Notes: generated by a model not told the origin, from the letters alone. A stretch of DNA of 64,000 nucleotides from Spinactinospora alkalitolerans (GCF_013408795.1 NZ_JACCCC010000001.1:2108001-2172000); one strand, 5' to 3'; shown: positions 55,720-64,000, counted from the first letter of the stretch. Translations and numbers: made by a program.

Positions 55720-56409
55720 GTGAATCCGCTACCCGTATCGCTGCCCTTCACCGACAGAGCCGAGGCAGGACGCCGGCTCGCCGAACGGGTGCGCGCGTTC
55801 GCGGTGGCCGACCCCATTGTGGTGGCCCTGCCGCGGGGCGGCGTGCCGGTCGGCGCCGAGCTCGCCCGGAGCCTGCGGGCCCCGCTCGACGTCATCGTCG
55901 TCCGCAAGATCGGCCTGCCCGGCCATCCCGAACTGGGGGTCGGCGCCATCACCGAGGACGGCCACGTCTGCTTCGACGACTCCACGCTGGCCAGACTTCG
56001 GATATCGCGCGAGCACCTGAGCGCCGTCGTCGAGGCCGAGCGCCTGGAACTCGCCCGCCGCCTGGAGGTCTACCGCGGCGCGCGGTCGGCGCCGCGGTTG
56101 AGCGGGCGGGACGTCATCGTCGTGGACGACGGCGTGGCCACCGGCGGGACCGCCAGGGCCGTGCTGCGCATGGTGCGGCGCCACCGCCCGGCGCGGCTGG
56201 TGCTGGCCGTCCCCGTCGCCTCGGAGGCCGCGGTGGAGGCGCTGCGCCCCGAGGCCGACCACCTCGTGGCGCTCACCGTTCCGGAGAACTTCCACGCGGT
56301 GGGGGAGTGGTACCGCGACTTCGAGCAGCTCTCCGACGACCGCGTCACCGCGGTGCTGGCCGAGCTGCGGGGCGCCGGAGCGGTCGTGCGGCCGAGGCGC
56401 CCCCTGTGA
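55720..56409 (+). CDS. Phosphoribosyltransferase-domain protein
   Basis: 229 residues of the type-I PRTase fold. The PRPP loop is VIVVDDGVATGGTARAVL (about residues 130-147) and a PPi-type loop occurs near VVALPRGGVPVGAELA. Proteins of this type are often found with erythromycin-esterase or dienelactone-hydrolase domains and behave as stress genes; a SigB-like promoter upstream agrees. GTG start. The nucleobase substrate is unknown. Confidence 0.87.
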   Translation: MNPLPVSLPFTDRAEAGRRLAERVRAFAVADPIVVALPRGGVPVGAELARSLRAPLDVIVVRKIGLPGHPELGVGAITEDGHVCFDDSTLARLRISREHLSAVVEAERLELARRLEVYRGARSAPRLSGRDVIVVDDGVATGGTARAVLRMVRRHRPARLVLAVPVASEAAVEALRPEADHLVALTVPENFHAVGEWYRDFEQLSDDRVTAVLAELRGAGAVVRPRRPL

Positions 56410-56658
56410 GCCGTGCGACCGCCGAAAGGAGGCCGCGGGAGAGGCCCGGAGAAAACCGCGGCGCCCTCGGCGAGGAGGTCGCCGGGGCGCCACGGGAAGC
56501 GGACTCTGCGGCCGCCAGAGCGGTCGTCGGGGGGTGCGGGCCGGTTTCTTCGAATCCGGGGGAAGGAGCCGACCGGGGAGTGCGCCCGACGGACATCGCG
56601 AGAATCGTCGTCGCGGACATGGTCGTCGCCGCGATTTTCGCCCGGGGCGGGCGGTTGA

Positions 56659-56958
56659 TCAGGCTGCGTTGGCGCGGCGCATGCGGCGCCGGCGCTCGGA
56701 CGCGCGCTCGTCCTCGTTCAGGCCGCCCCACGTGCCGTACTTCTCGGGACGCGAGATCGCGTAGTCGAGACATTCGGTGCGAACAGGGCACTGAGCGCAG
56801 ATCTCCTTGGCCTTGCGCTCGCGGATCTCCCGCTCCGGCTGGCGCTCGCCGTCCGGGCCGAAGAAGAGCACAAGGTCCTCGCCCCGGCACGCGGCGGCAT
56901 CCTGCCAGCCCCAGCTCGGGCGGGGGCGCAGCGCGGCCTGCCGACGTACCTGAGACAT
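56659..56958 (-). CDS. WhiB-family iron-sulfur regulator
   Basis: 99 residues. Four cysteines bind a [4Fe-4S] cluster: one in AAACRGED (about 24), then ICAQCPVRTEC (C-x2-C-x5-C). The turn GTWGGLNEDER (about 75-85) binds the principal sigma factor, and a basic tail ERRRRMRRAN contacts DNA. I cannot assign a specific Wbl subgroup. AGAGGTGG precedes the ATG. The long 5' region has a hairpin and a 20-bp palindrome. Confidence 0.92.
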   Translation of the reverse strand: MSQVRRQAALRPRPSWGWQDAAACRGEDLVLFFGPDGERQPEREIRERKAKEICAQCPVRTECLDYAISRPEKYGTWGGLNEDERASERRRRMRRANAA

Positions 56959-57302
56959 GGTTGAACCACCTCTACTGAAATCACTAGTAAGCTGTCAGAA
57001 GCTGAGTCATAAAACTGGGTCGTGCAGCGTGAGCACCCAGCATGACGAAAACGCCATGCCGTCCTTCGGTGTTCCCGGTGTGGTTGAGACCACGGTGGCG
57101 CAGATCCGCCGAGGTCGGCGGGCGCTCACGCGACAGGCTGCGGAGGCGGAAACGCTCTCCCTGCGAGCCGGTACGTAATCATGCCATCCCCACTCCCGAT
57201 TGCGCACGGGGGGTGGCGAAATTACTCGCTCAACCGTTATCGAAATCTGGCTCGAGTAGACCGTTGTTCGGTGGTCTGTCCAGTTTTCGACGGAATCGCA
57301 GG

Positions 57303-57322
57303 ATCCAGTGCATGCACTGGAT
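57303..57322. promoter_or_regulatory. Perfect 20-bp palindrome
   Basis: ATCCAGTGCATGCACTGGAT, fully symmetrical, about 345 bp upstream of the WhiB-like gene. Likely a dimeric regulator binding site; regulator unknown. Confidence 0.55.
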
Positions 57323-57436
57323 GTGGAACATCGTATGCCGTTTTTCGCTGTCTGGCCAGGGTTCGCGGTTGATGCGCGAGTCACATCCGGGTCACCGGGC
57401 GTTTTCCGGGGGTCGTGCGGAACGTTCCGGACATGA

Positions 57437-57471
57437 CCGCTTCCCACGGGCACAACGCCCGCGGGGAGCGG
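57437..57471 (-). terminator. Terminator of the MBL-fold gene
   Basis: Imperfect 15-bp stem (CCGCTTCCCACGGGC 57437-57451 with 57457-57471, two mismatches), 5-nt loop, 14 bp beyond the stop codon on the minus strand; T-rich sequence does not follow. Confidence 0.6.
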
Positions 57472-57485
57472 AATGTTCCCTTTTC

Positions 57486-58145
57486 CTACAGCTCGCGGCT
57501 GTCGCCCGGCTCCAGGCGCTCGTAGTCGCCCCCCGCCACGCCCAGGGCGATGATGTTCTTGGCGTAGACGCCGGCTCCGGTCTCGTTGAGCAGGCCGTCG
57601 TGTACGGCGATGGCGCGCCGCGGGCCGACCTCGCGGGCGTAGTCGATCAGCTCGCTGATCTTCAGCCACGGCGCGTGCAGCGGGAGCAGCAGCGTTTCCA
57701 CCGGGTCCTCGGGCACGGTCAGCGCGTCGCCGGGGTGGAACACCGCTCCGGTCCCGCCCGATCCCCCGATCCGGAAGCCGACGTTGGCGATGACCGGGAT
57801 GTCGGGGTGGATCACCGCGTGGCGCTCCCCGTAGACGTGCACGTCGAAGCCTGCGATCTCCAGGGCGTCGCCGTGCCCGACCTCGTGGACCCGCGCGCCC
57901 GCCTCGGTGAGCTCGCCGAGCCCGGCCGCGATGCCGGGATGGGTGTGGATCTCCAGGTCCGGGTTGGCCCGGACCGCGGCGCGCAGCCGGTCCATGTCGA
58001 AGTGGTCGGGGTGCTCGTGGGTGATGGCGACGGCGTCGGCGCCCACGGCCGCGTCGGGCTCGCTGAAGGCGCCCGGATCGATGACGAGGGTGGTGCCGTT
58101 CTGCTCCAGGCGCACGCAGGCATGTCCCAGTTTGGTGATACGCAC
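57486..58145 (-). CDS. MBL-fold metal-dependent hydrolase (UlaG-like)
   Basis: 219 residues from the GTG at 58145. The N-terminus MRITKLGHACVRLEQNG-type start is followed by the metal motif ITHEHPDHFDMDRL (H-x-H-x-D-H, about residues 43-56). Later metal residues are in FHPGDAL and AIAVHDGLL. The family covers lactonases and phosphodiesterase-like enzymes; substrate unknown. Cytoplasmic. Confidence 0.88.
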   Translation of the reverse strand: MRITKLGHACVRLEQNGTTLVIDPGAFSEPDAAVGADAVAITHEHPDHFDMDRLRAAVRANPDLEIHTHPGIAAGLGELTEAGARVHEVGHGDALEIAGFDVHVYGERHAVIHPDIPVIANVGFRIGGSGGTGAVFHPGDALTVPEDPVETLLLPLHAPWLKISELIDYAREVGPRRAIAVHDGLLNETGAGVYAKNIIALGVAGGDYERLEPGDSREL

Positions 58146-58713
58146 GGGTCTTGACGTCCTAGGTCCTGTCGGGTGGTTCGGCTCGCCGCCGCGGCGGACA
58201 CCCGGGAAGCGGGTCCGGGCGCCGGCGCACTCGGCGCAGCAGTTCGTCCATTGTCGCGGCGTCGACGGAGTCGAGCGCCTCGGTTCCGATCGGAGGGTCC
58301 GACGCGGGTGCGGGGTCCTCCCCCGTGAGAGCGGGTGAGGGGACGGCGCGCGCCGGAGCGGACGCGCAAACCTCGGATTCTCGCGTCTTGTCCACGAAAC
58401 ATGGCCTCCCCCTCCGGGCCAGGCGCCACACCGGAGGGCGGCGGAATTTTGGCCGGCCGTTGTCCGGCCGGTGATCCGGACGTGACCGCCGCGTGCGGAG
58501 GAGAGCCACCGCACCACCCTGTACCGACCGCGCCCCCTTAGGGGAGCTCTGCGGGTCCGAGGCGGGAACGGCGCATGATCCTGGAACGTCCTAGGTAGTG
58601 GGAAAGCAGGGTGTTCGGGCGCGTTCGGCGCCCGGGCGCCCGCGAGGACAACAACGGGGACCGCCGGCGCCGGTCGGCGGCACACGAGGCATCGAGTAAG
58701 GGGACGCACCACC
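58146..58713. other. 568-bp divergent region MBL / yccF with a doubtful small frame
   Basis: A 78-codon GTG frame on the minus strand (58159-58395; VDKTRESEVC... ending RAEPPDRT) would be 13 bp upstream of the MBL gene, but its third-position GC (about 78 percent by hand) is below that of neighbours, so I leave it uncalled. The 11-mer ACGTCCTAGGT occurs twice, at 58154-58164 and 58586-58596. Confidence 0.4.
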
Positions 58714-59121
58714 GTGGCGCTGCTACGTCTCATCCTGAACATCGTCTGGCTGATCGTCGCCGGATTCTGGCTGGCCGTCGGCTACGCCGTCGCCGGCGTC
58801 ATCTGCTTCATCCTCATCGTCACGATCCCCTTCGGCGTCGCGTCGTTCCGCATGGCCAACTACGCGCTCTGGCCGTTCGGCCGGGAACTGGTCCGCCGCT
58901 CCGGCGCCGGCGCCGGCAGCATGGTCGGCAACGTCATCTGGATCATCGTCGCGGGCTGGTGGCTGGTCATCGGCCACATCGCCACGGCGATCGGCCTGGC
59001 CGTCACCATCATCGGCATCCCGATGGCCTGGGCCTCGCTGAAGATGATCCCGGTGGCGCTGGCTCCCTTCGGCAACGAGATCGTCTCCAGCGAGGTGCGC
59101 CGGGAGCCCTGGCAGATCTGA
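58714..59121 (+). CDS. yccF: YccF-domain membrane protein
   Basis: 135 residues with about four hydrophobic segments arranged as two repeats. Each has an (I/V)-rich helix pair and a short amphipathic block (ILIVTIPFGVASFRMANYALWPFG and IIGIPMAWASLKMIPVALAPFG, the two YccF motifs). Inner-membrane protein of unknown function, common beside transporters. GTG start with GGGG upstream. Confidence 0.9.
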   Translation: MALLRLILNIVWLIVAGFWLAVGYAVAGVICFILIVTIPFGVASFRMANYALWPFGRELVRRSGAGAGSMVGNVIWIIVAGWWLVIGHIATAIGLAVTIIGIPMAWASLKMIPVALAPFGNEIVSSEVRREPWQI

Positions 59122-59239
59122 CGTCGCGGGTCCGGCGGGGTACGTTCGTCGTACCGGCCGGCGCGGCGGTGACGCCCGCGCGGGGCGCGGCAGGGGGTTC
59201 GATGGACCGACGTTGGTCGGACGGGAGTAAGGGGCCAGG

Positions 59240-60556
59240 GTGCAATTGACACGACCGAGTCAGTGGTCGTTCTTCAGGAGGCGGAAGCCCGCGGCCGCGG
59301 CGGAGGAGCCCCGGGAGGAGGTCGAGGTCGTCGTCGCCGAGCCCGAGGATGAGGAGGACGACCTGCTGCGCCGGGTGAGCGACGCGGCCTGGCGGATCCT
59401 CATCATCGGCGCGGTGATCGTGCTGCTGCTGTGGGGCGCCACCTACATCCGGGTCGTCGTCCTGCCGGTCATCCTCGCGGTCTTCCTCACCGCGCTGCTG
59501 ATGCCGTTCGCCAACTGGCTGCGCCGCAAGGGGCTGGGCCGGGGAGCGTCGACCACGATCGTGATGCTGACCGCGCTCATCGTCTTCAGCGGCAGTATCA
59601 CGGTGATCGTGCAGCCGGCCGTCGCCGGCTTCCAGGACCTGGTGGCCAGCGTCGGCGAGGCGATCACCCAGTTGGAGGGCATCGCCGCGAGCTTCGGCCT
59701 GGACGCCACGACGCTGAACCGCCTGCTGGAGCAGGGCTGGAGCCAGCTCCAGGACAACCGCAGCCAGATCGTCAGCGGCGCGTGGGCCGGGGCCGTGGTC
59801 GTCGGCGAGTTCCTGCTGGGCCTGGTGCTGGTGATCGTGCTGACCGTGTACTTCGTGCACTCCGGCGACAAGCTGATGGAGTGGGTGCGCGAGCTGTTCC
59901 CCCGCAACACCCGCGGCGCGCTGCGCACCGCCGGCGACATCACCTACGGCGTGATGGGCCGCTACGTGCGCGGGGTGGCGCTGGTCGGCCTCTTCGACGC
60001 CGTCCTCATCGGCATCGTGCTGCTGATCGTGCTGGACGCCAACCTGGCGATCCCGCTGATCATGCTCACCTTCATCGGCGCGTTCCTGCCCGTGGTCGGC
60101 GCCTTCGCCTCGGGTCTGCTGTCGGCGCTGGTGGCCTTCGTCGCCGAAGGCTGGATCATCGCGCTGATCGTCGTCGGCGCCACCATCCTGATCCAGCAGT
60201 TGGAGAGCAACCTGTTCGCGCCGCGGGTCTACGGGAAGTCGCTGGACCTGCCTTCGGCGGTGGTGCTGCTGGCCATCACGATCGGCTCGATCGTCGCCGG
60301 GATCGCGGGCGCGTTCCTGGCGACCCCGGTGGCCGCGGTCCTCGCAGCCCTGCTGCGCAACCGGCCCTTCGCCGATTCCAGAACGGAAGGGGCCGAGAAG
60401 CAGCGGATCGCCGCGGGCGGCGCGGCCGACGGCGCCGGGACCGAGCCGGCCGCCGCCGGCGACCGTGACTCCCCGGCCCCCGCGGCGGTGCCCGCCGAGA
60501 CCTCCGCGACGAAGCAGGAGCAGGAGCAGGAGGGCGGCGGCAAGCGCAAGCGCTGA
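59240..60556 (+). CDS. AI-2E family permease
   Basis: 438 residues. About eight hydrophobic helices span residues 55-390 between charged termini. Family blocks are VVVLPVILAVFLTALLMPFANWL, GRYVRGVALVGLFDAVLIGI, FIGAFLPVVGAFASGLLSALVAF and QQLESNLFAPRVYGKSLDLPSA. The family (TqsA/YdiK/YrrI-like) includes proteins proposed as AI-2 exporters and Na+/H+ antiporters; AI-2 transport is not implied. The C-terminal tail (about 395-438) is Gln/Glu/Gly-rich and ends in GGGKRKR. Confidence 0.88.
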   Translation: MQLTRPSQWSFFRRRKPAAAAEEPREEVEVVVAEPEDEEDDLLRRVSDAAWRILIIGAVIVLLLWGATYIRVVVLPVILAVFLTALLMPFANWLRRKGLGRGASTTIVMLTALIVFSGSITVIVQPAVAGFQDLVASVGEAITQLEGIAASFGLDATTLNRLLEQGWSQLQDNRSQIVSGAWAGAVVVGEFLLGLVLVIVLTVYFVHSGDKLMEWVRELFPRNTRGALRTAGDITYGVMGRYVRGVALVGLFDAVLIGIVLLIVLDANLAIPLIMLTFIGAFLPVVGAFASGLLSALVAFVAEGWIIALIVVGATILIQQLESNLFAPRVYGKSLDLPSAVVLLAITIGSIVAGIAGAFLATPVAAVLAALLRNRPFADSRTEGAEKQRIAAGGAADGAGTEPAAAGDRDSPAPAAVPAETSATKQEQEQEGGGKRKR

Positions 60557-60583
60557 CGCCAGGGACCGGCCCGGACCCTCCGC

Positions 60584-60614
60584 GCGCCGCCGGACCGCCA
60601 CGGTCCGGCGGCGC
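60584..60614. terminator. Terminator hairpin
   Basis: Perfect 14-bp stem (GCGCCGCCGGACCG 60584-60597; complement 60601-60614) with 3-nt loop after the AI-2E permease gene. Confidence 0.8.
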
Positions 60615-60798
60615 CGACGCCCGGGGCGGGTGCCGCCGGTGTGCGCGCGGACCGGGGAGCGGCTACCCTCGAGTCCGTGCGTGGAATTCCGGACTGAAAC
60701 CCGCAGGCGCCCGCGTCGCTCGCCCCCTCATCGGCTGAGCCGCCGGCGCCAGGCCGCCCGTTCCCCGTCCCGCACGACGTCGCAGAAAGTCCTCCTTC

Positions 60799-62397
60799 AT
60801 GCTTACCGCCTCTGACCTTGAACTCCGCGTGGGCGCCCGGCTGCTGCTGGAGCCCACCGGCTTCCGCGTCGCCGCAGGCGACCGCATCGGCCTCGTCGGC
60901 CGCAACGGCGCCGGCAAGACGACGATGACGAAGGTGCTCGCCGGCGAGGCGTCGCCCTCCTCGGGCAGGGTCACCACCGGCGGCACCATCGGCTACCTCC
61001 CGCAGGACCCGCGCACCGGCGACCTCGACGTCATCGCCCTGGACCGCGTGCTCTCGGCGCGCGGCCTGGACGAGGTGCTGCGCAAGATGCGCGTCGCCGA
61101 GGAGAAGATGGCCTCCGACGACCCCAAGCGCCGCGACCAGGGCGTGCGCGCCTACGCCCGGATGGAGGAGCGCCTGCACGTGCTGGGCGGCTACGCCGCC
61201 GAGTCCGAGGCGGCCTCCATCGCGGCCGGCCTCGGACTGCCCAACAGGGTCCTCTCCCAGCCGCTGCACACCCTCTCCGGCGGTCAGCGCCGCCGGGTCG
61301 AGCTCGCCCGCATCCTGTTCAGCGGCGCCGACACGCTGCTGCTGGACGAGCCGACCAACCACCTCGACGGCGACTCCATCATCTGGCTGCGCGACTTCCT
61401 CAAGTCCCACCAGGGCGGGCTGATCGTGATCAGCCACGACGTCGAACTGGTGGAGCACGTGGTCAACAAGGTCTTCTACCTCGACGCCAACCGCTGCGTC
61501 ATCGACATCTACAACATGGGCTGGCGGGCCTACCTCGCCCAGCGCGAGGCCGACGAGCGCCGCCGCAGGCGCGAGCAGGCCAACGCCGAGAAGCAGGCCT
61601 CGGCGCTGCAGAAGCAGGCCGACCGGTTCCGCGCCAAGGCGACCAAGGCCAAGGCGGCCCAGCAGATGCAGAACCGCGCCGAGCGGATCCTCGGCTCGGT
61701 GTCGGGCCAGCACAAGGTCGACCGCGTCGCCAAGCTGCGCTTCCCCGACCCCGCGCCCAGCGGCCGCACCCCGCTGACGGCCTCGGGGCTGTCGAAGTCC
61801 TACGGGTCGCTGGAGATCTTCGCCGGCGTCGACCTCGCCATCGACCGGGGCAGCCGGGTGGTCATCCTCGGCCTCAACGGCGCGGGCAAGACCACGCTGC
61901 TGCGCATCCTGGCCGGGGTGGAGAAGCCGGACACGGGCGAGGTCGCCGAGGGGCACGGCCTGCGGCTGGGCTACTACGCCCAGGAGCACGAGACGCTCGA
62001 CGTGGACCGCTCGGTGCTGGAGAACATGATGAGCGCCGCGCCCGACCTGCCCGAGGTGGAGGCGCGCCGGACGCTGGGCTCGTTCCTGTTCACCGGCGAC
62101 GACGTCGACAAGCCCGCCGGCGTGCTCTCCGGCGGGGAGAAGACTCGGCTGGCGCTGGCCACGCTCGTGGTCTCCAGCGCCAACGTGCTGCTGCTGGACG
62201 AGCCGACCAACAACCTCGACCCCGCCAGCCGCGAGGAGATCCTCAGCGCGCTGCGCAACTACAAGGGGGCCATCGTGCTGGTGACGCACGACGAGGGCGC
62301 GGTCGACGCGCTGCAGCCGGAACGGGTCATCCTGTTGCCCGATGGGGTCGAGGACGTGTGGAACGCCGAGTTCACCGACCTGATCGCCCTGGCCTGA
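60799..62397 (+). CDS. ABC-F family ATPase
   Basis: 532 residues, two ABC domains on one chain and no membrane part. Domain 1: Walker A VGRNGAGKTTMTKVL (about 33-47), signature LSGGQRRRVELARIL, Walker B LLLDEPTNHLDGDS. Domain 2: Walker A LGLNGAGKTTLLRIL (about 356-370), signature LSGGEKTRLALATL, Walker B LLLDEPTNNLDPAS. A Lys/Arg/Ala/Gln-rich linker (about 245-305) corresponds to the P-site tRNA-interaction motif. Such proteins act on the ribosome as translation factors or antibiotic protection proteins; the housekeeping role is more likely in this context. Confidence 0.92.
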   Translation: MLTASDLELRVGARLLLEPTGFRVAAGDRIGLVGRNGAGKTTMTKVLAGEASPSSGRVTTGGTIGYLPQDPRTGDLDVIALDRVLSARGLDEVLRKMRVAEEKMASDDPKRRDQGVRAYARMEERLHVLGGYAAESEAASIAAGLGLPNRVLSQPLHTLSGGQRRRVELARILFSGADTLLLDEPTNHLDGDSIIWLRDFLKSHQGGLIVISHDVELVEHVVNKVFYLDANRCVIDIYNMGWRAYLAQREADERRRRREQANAEKQASALQKQADRFRAKATKAKAAQQMQNRAERILGSVSGQHKVDRVAKLRFPDPAPSGRTPLTASGLSKSYGSLEIFAGVDLAIDRGSRVVILGLNGAGKTTLLRILAGVEKPDTGEVAEGHGLRLGYYAQEHETLDVDRSVLENMMSAAPDLPEVEARRTLGSFLFTGDDVDKPAGVLSGGEKTRLALATLVVSSANVLLLDEPTNNLDPASREEILSALRNYKGAIVLVTHDEGAVDALQPERVILLPDGVEDVWNAEFTDLIALA

Positions 62398-62430
62398 CAG
62401 AGCCCGGACCGACCTTTTTCCCGACCCCGG

Positions 62431-62461
62431 ACGCGGGCGGCGCAGAGCGCCGCCCGCGTTG
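62431..62461 (+). terminator. Terminator of the ABC-F gene
   Basis: Perfect 13-bp stem (ACGCGGGCGGCGC 62431-62443; complement 62447-62459), 3-nt loop, followed by TT. Confidence 0.8.
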
Positions 62462-62619
62462 CCATGCCGCGCTTTACGGTCTCGGTTACGACGTGTCCGA
62501 AATACGGTCGAAGGGCCGACACGCGTTCTTTTCCGGTGCCGGTGGGTAGCCAGCCGACGCCCCATGACTGATCATGGGCTGCAATGTCGCTTCGGTCGCC
62601 AAGAGCACAGGAGGTACTC

Positions 62620-62832
62620 GTGGCCGAGACCCTGAGAAAGGGCACCCGCGTGACGGGAACCGAGCGTTCGCAGCTCGCCACCGAGCTGAAGAAACGGTAC
62701 GACGGCGGTGAGAGCATCCGGTCGCTGGCCGCCTCGACGGGGCGGTCCTACGGCTTCGTGCACCGCCTGCTCACGGAGGCGGGGGTGAGCCTGCGGGGCC
62801 GCGGCGGGGCCACGCGCAGAAGCCGATCCTAG
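62620..62832 (+). CDS. Small helix-turn-helix protein
   Basis: 70 residues from the GTG at 62620, set by AGGAGGT five bases upstream. The HTH is ELKKRYDGGESIRSLA then STGRSYGFVHRLLTEAGVSL (about residues 18-55), followed by a basic RGRGGATRRSRS tail. I recognise it as a small conserved actinobacterial DNA-binding protein with similar copies in Streptomyces; its targets are not known to me. Monocistronic between ABC-F and enoyl-CoA hydratase. Confidence 0.88.
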   Translation: MAETLRKGTRVTGTERSQLATELKKRYDGGESIRSLAASTGRSYGFVHRLLTEAGVSLRGRGGATRRSRS

Positions 62833-63017
62833 AAACTGAGGGCACGAAACAGACTCTGACCTGCCTGAATACCTTCGCGGACCCGCCCTGGCGCGGTGCC
62901 CGCCGCCGGTCCGACCCCCGGAGAGGAGCACGCCGCCCCCGAGGGGTTACTGTGAGGGCCGTCAACGGTGAACCGAATCCCGCTCGGTCATGGTGAGCGG
63001 GGGAGGCGGAGGTGTGC

Positions 63018-63833
63018 ATGGCGGAGGCGGCGATCCCTTCGGCCGAGGATCTGGCGGCGGCCGGACTGCGGCTGGAGCTGGACACCGCCGGCGCGGTCGC
63101 GACGATCACGCTCGCGCGACCCCGGCGGCGCAACGCCATGACCGGCCGCACCTGGACCACCCTGGCCCATGTCGGCCATAGCCTGCCCTCATCTGTCCGT
63201 ATTGTGGTCATCACCGGCGAAGGGCCGTCGTTCTCGGCCGGAATCGACCTCGCCATGTTCGGCCCCGAAGGAGTATCGGGAGAGACGTCCCTCTTCCGGC
63301 AGGCCGGTACGCGACCGCGGGACCGGGCGGCCCTGGACGAGGGCATCGCCGAGTACCAGGCGGGCTACCTGTGGCTGCGCCGCCCCGACATCGTCTCCGT
63401 CGCCGCCGTGCGCGGGCACGCCGTCGGTGCCGGCTTCCAACTCGCACTCGCCTGCGACCTGCGCGTCCTCGCCGACGACGCGAAGCTGTGCATGAAGGAG
63501 CCCGCTCTCGGCCTGGTGCCCGACCTCACCGGCACCAAACCGCTGGTGGAGCTGGTGGGCGTCAACCGCGCGATCGAGCTGTGCCTGACGGCGCGAACGG
63601 TCTCGGCGGAGGAGGCCCGCGAACTGCGGCTCGCCGAACTCGTGGTCCCCGGCTCCGACCTCGACGACGCCGTCGCCGACCTCGTGGCCGCGCTGCTGGC
63701 CGCACCGGCCGAGGCCGCGGCGGCCACCAAGGCGCTGCTGCTCCAGGCGCAGGGCAACACGCTGGAGGAGCAGGCCCGGGCCGAGCGCGCCGCCCAGGTC
63801 GAGCGCCTCATCGCCCTCAGCGCCCAGGGCTGA
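63018..63833 (+). CDS. Enoyl-CoA hydratase/isomerase
   Basis: 271 residues, crotonase fold. The CoA-binding/oxyanion loops are GEGPSFSAGIDLAMFG (about 59-74) and VRGHAVGAGFQLALACDLRV (about 128-147), and EPALGLVPDLTGT contains the possible catalytic acid position. The C-terminal LTARTVSAEEARELRLAELVV is standard. I chose the ATG at 63018 with GGAGGT four bases upstream, over GTG 63012. One of many paralogues in actinobacteria; the acyl substrate is unknown. Confidence 0.9.
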   Translation: MAEAAIPSAEDLAAAGLRLELDTAGAVATITLARPRRRNAMTGRTWTTLAHVGHSLPSSVRIVVITGEGPSFSAGIDLAMFGPEGVSGETSLFRQAGTRPRDRAALDEGIAEYQAGYLWLRRPDIVSVAAVRGHAVGAGFQLALACDLRVLADDAKLCMKEPALGLVPDLTGTKPLVELVGVNRAIELCLTARTVSAEEARELRLAELVVPGSDLDDAVADLVAALLAAPAEAAAATKALLLQAQGNTLEEQARAERAAQVERLIALSAQG

Positions 63834-64000
63834 GAGCCCCGCCGCCCGACCGGCTCCGCCGCGTGGCGTGGACCACGCCGGGAATATCCGGAACCGCTTA
63901 CCGGTTAGGACCGGTTGTCTAGTACGCTGCTCCAGGCGGTCAATTCATGCTGCGCGCATCCGGCGCGCCGGGCCGTCTGGCGCCGGGGGAAGCTCTCCTG
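63834..64000 (+). promoter_or_regulatory. Promoter-like end of the window
   Basis: 167 bp after the hydratase stop. The repeat ACCGGTTAGGACCGGTT (63900-63916) is followed at once by TGTCTAGTACGCTGC with a possible -10 box TAGTAC/TACGCT near 63919-63928, so a gene probably starts beyond the window. Confidence 0.4.

Larger units (their letters stand above)
56959..57485. promoter_or_regulatory. 527-bp region upstream of the WhiB-like gene
   Basis: No firmly supported gene. Contents: a bulged stem-loop at 57006-57046 (outer GTCAT/ATGAC, inner CTGG-GTGC/GCAC-CCAG); a possible 49-codon frame on the plus strand (57029-57178, ending LSLRAGT) with only modest coding bias; the 20-bp palindrome; GGAACGTTCC at 57419-57428 and GGAATGTTCC at 57470-57479; and the terminator of the MBL gene. 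Confidence 0.5.

Noticed and set aside
58159-58395. 78-codon frame upstream of the MBL-fold gene
   Set aside because: Lower third-position GC than neighbours, no recognised motif, weak ribosome site; kept only as a remark.

Overview
The window is chromosomal DNA from a high-GC actinobacterium. The evidence is strong G/C bias at third codon positions, many GTG starts, a WhiB-family regulator, DUF3000, the HemQ route to haem, and a cysteine-type RRHVD leader peptide. A filamentous actinomycete of the Nocardiopsaceae/Streptosporangiales type is my best guess; the family is inference. As I recall it, the gene content and order (acnA, ROK regulator plus xylFGH, dxs, fadB/fadA, RNase D, DUF3000, hemE, hemG, hemQ, then sir/cysH) follows a conserved stretch of the Streptomyces coelicolor core chromosome (about SCO5999 to SCO6102). 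This is therefore mostly core genome rather than an accessory island. I see no rRNA, tRNA, CRISPR array, prophage or intact transposon.

Layout. 1-462: end of aconitase and its terminator. 711-1064: a cupin. 1192-4860: ECF sigma factor (SigK type) with its RskA-like anti-sigma factor, divergent from a membrane-anchored molybdopterin oxidoreductase and a very acidic methionine-rich lipoprotein. 5286-7350: an SDR enzyme, a P-loop kinase and a small protein with a Gly/Asn motif resembling bacterial amyloid-signalling motifs. 7473-12208: ROK regulator and a xylose-type ABC importer, with repeated TCAAG-n-CTTGA sites in front of both. 12447-17283: TauE-like permease, Mug glycosylase, dxs, and an FprA-type ferredoxin reductase. 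17345-22288: zinc metallopeptidase, TetR regulator divergent from an MMPL pump, and a membrane protein.

22613-26006: fatty-acid beta-oxidation pair (fadB, fadA). 26346-29676: ABC exporter preceded by paired GTCAAC palindromes, and two TPR proteins that share an upstream 10-mer. 29803-36535: RNase D, DUF3000, hemE, a DUF4349 lipoprotein, protoporphyrinogen/coproporphyrinogen oxidase and hemQ, that is, a partial coproporphyrin-dependent haem set. 36600-36874 looks like the decayed 3' end of an IS200/IS605 (TnpB) element. 37029-39469: DedA, then pssA and psd for phosphatidylethanolamine synthesis. 39615-47000: msrB, a small membrane protein, a GntR regulator, a RibD-like reductase, glgX and aidB.

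47135-50974: assimilatory sulfate reduction (sir, a zinc-ribbon protein, cysH, a CbiX-type chelatase), headed by a short cysteine-containing leader peptide and containing a 103-bp tandem duplication. 51189-64000: YihY/BrkB protein, secreted HNH nuclease, MFS, GNAT, phosphoribosyltransferase, WhiB-like regulator, MBL hydrolase, YccF, AI-2E family permease, ABC-F protein, small HTH protein and an enoyl-CoA hydratase.

Most notable: (1) the SigK/RskA, Mo-oxidoreductase and Met-rich lipoprotein module, which resembles in logic the proteobacterial MrpX/YedY1 hypochlorite-scavenging system; (2) the sir leader peptide together with the 103-bp repeat that re-creates start codons and ribosome sites in the sulfur operon; (3) the isolated IS605-like 3' end; (4) the ROK operator set; (5) the small protein at 6949-7350.
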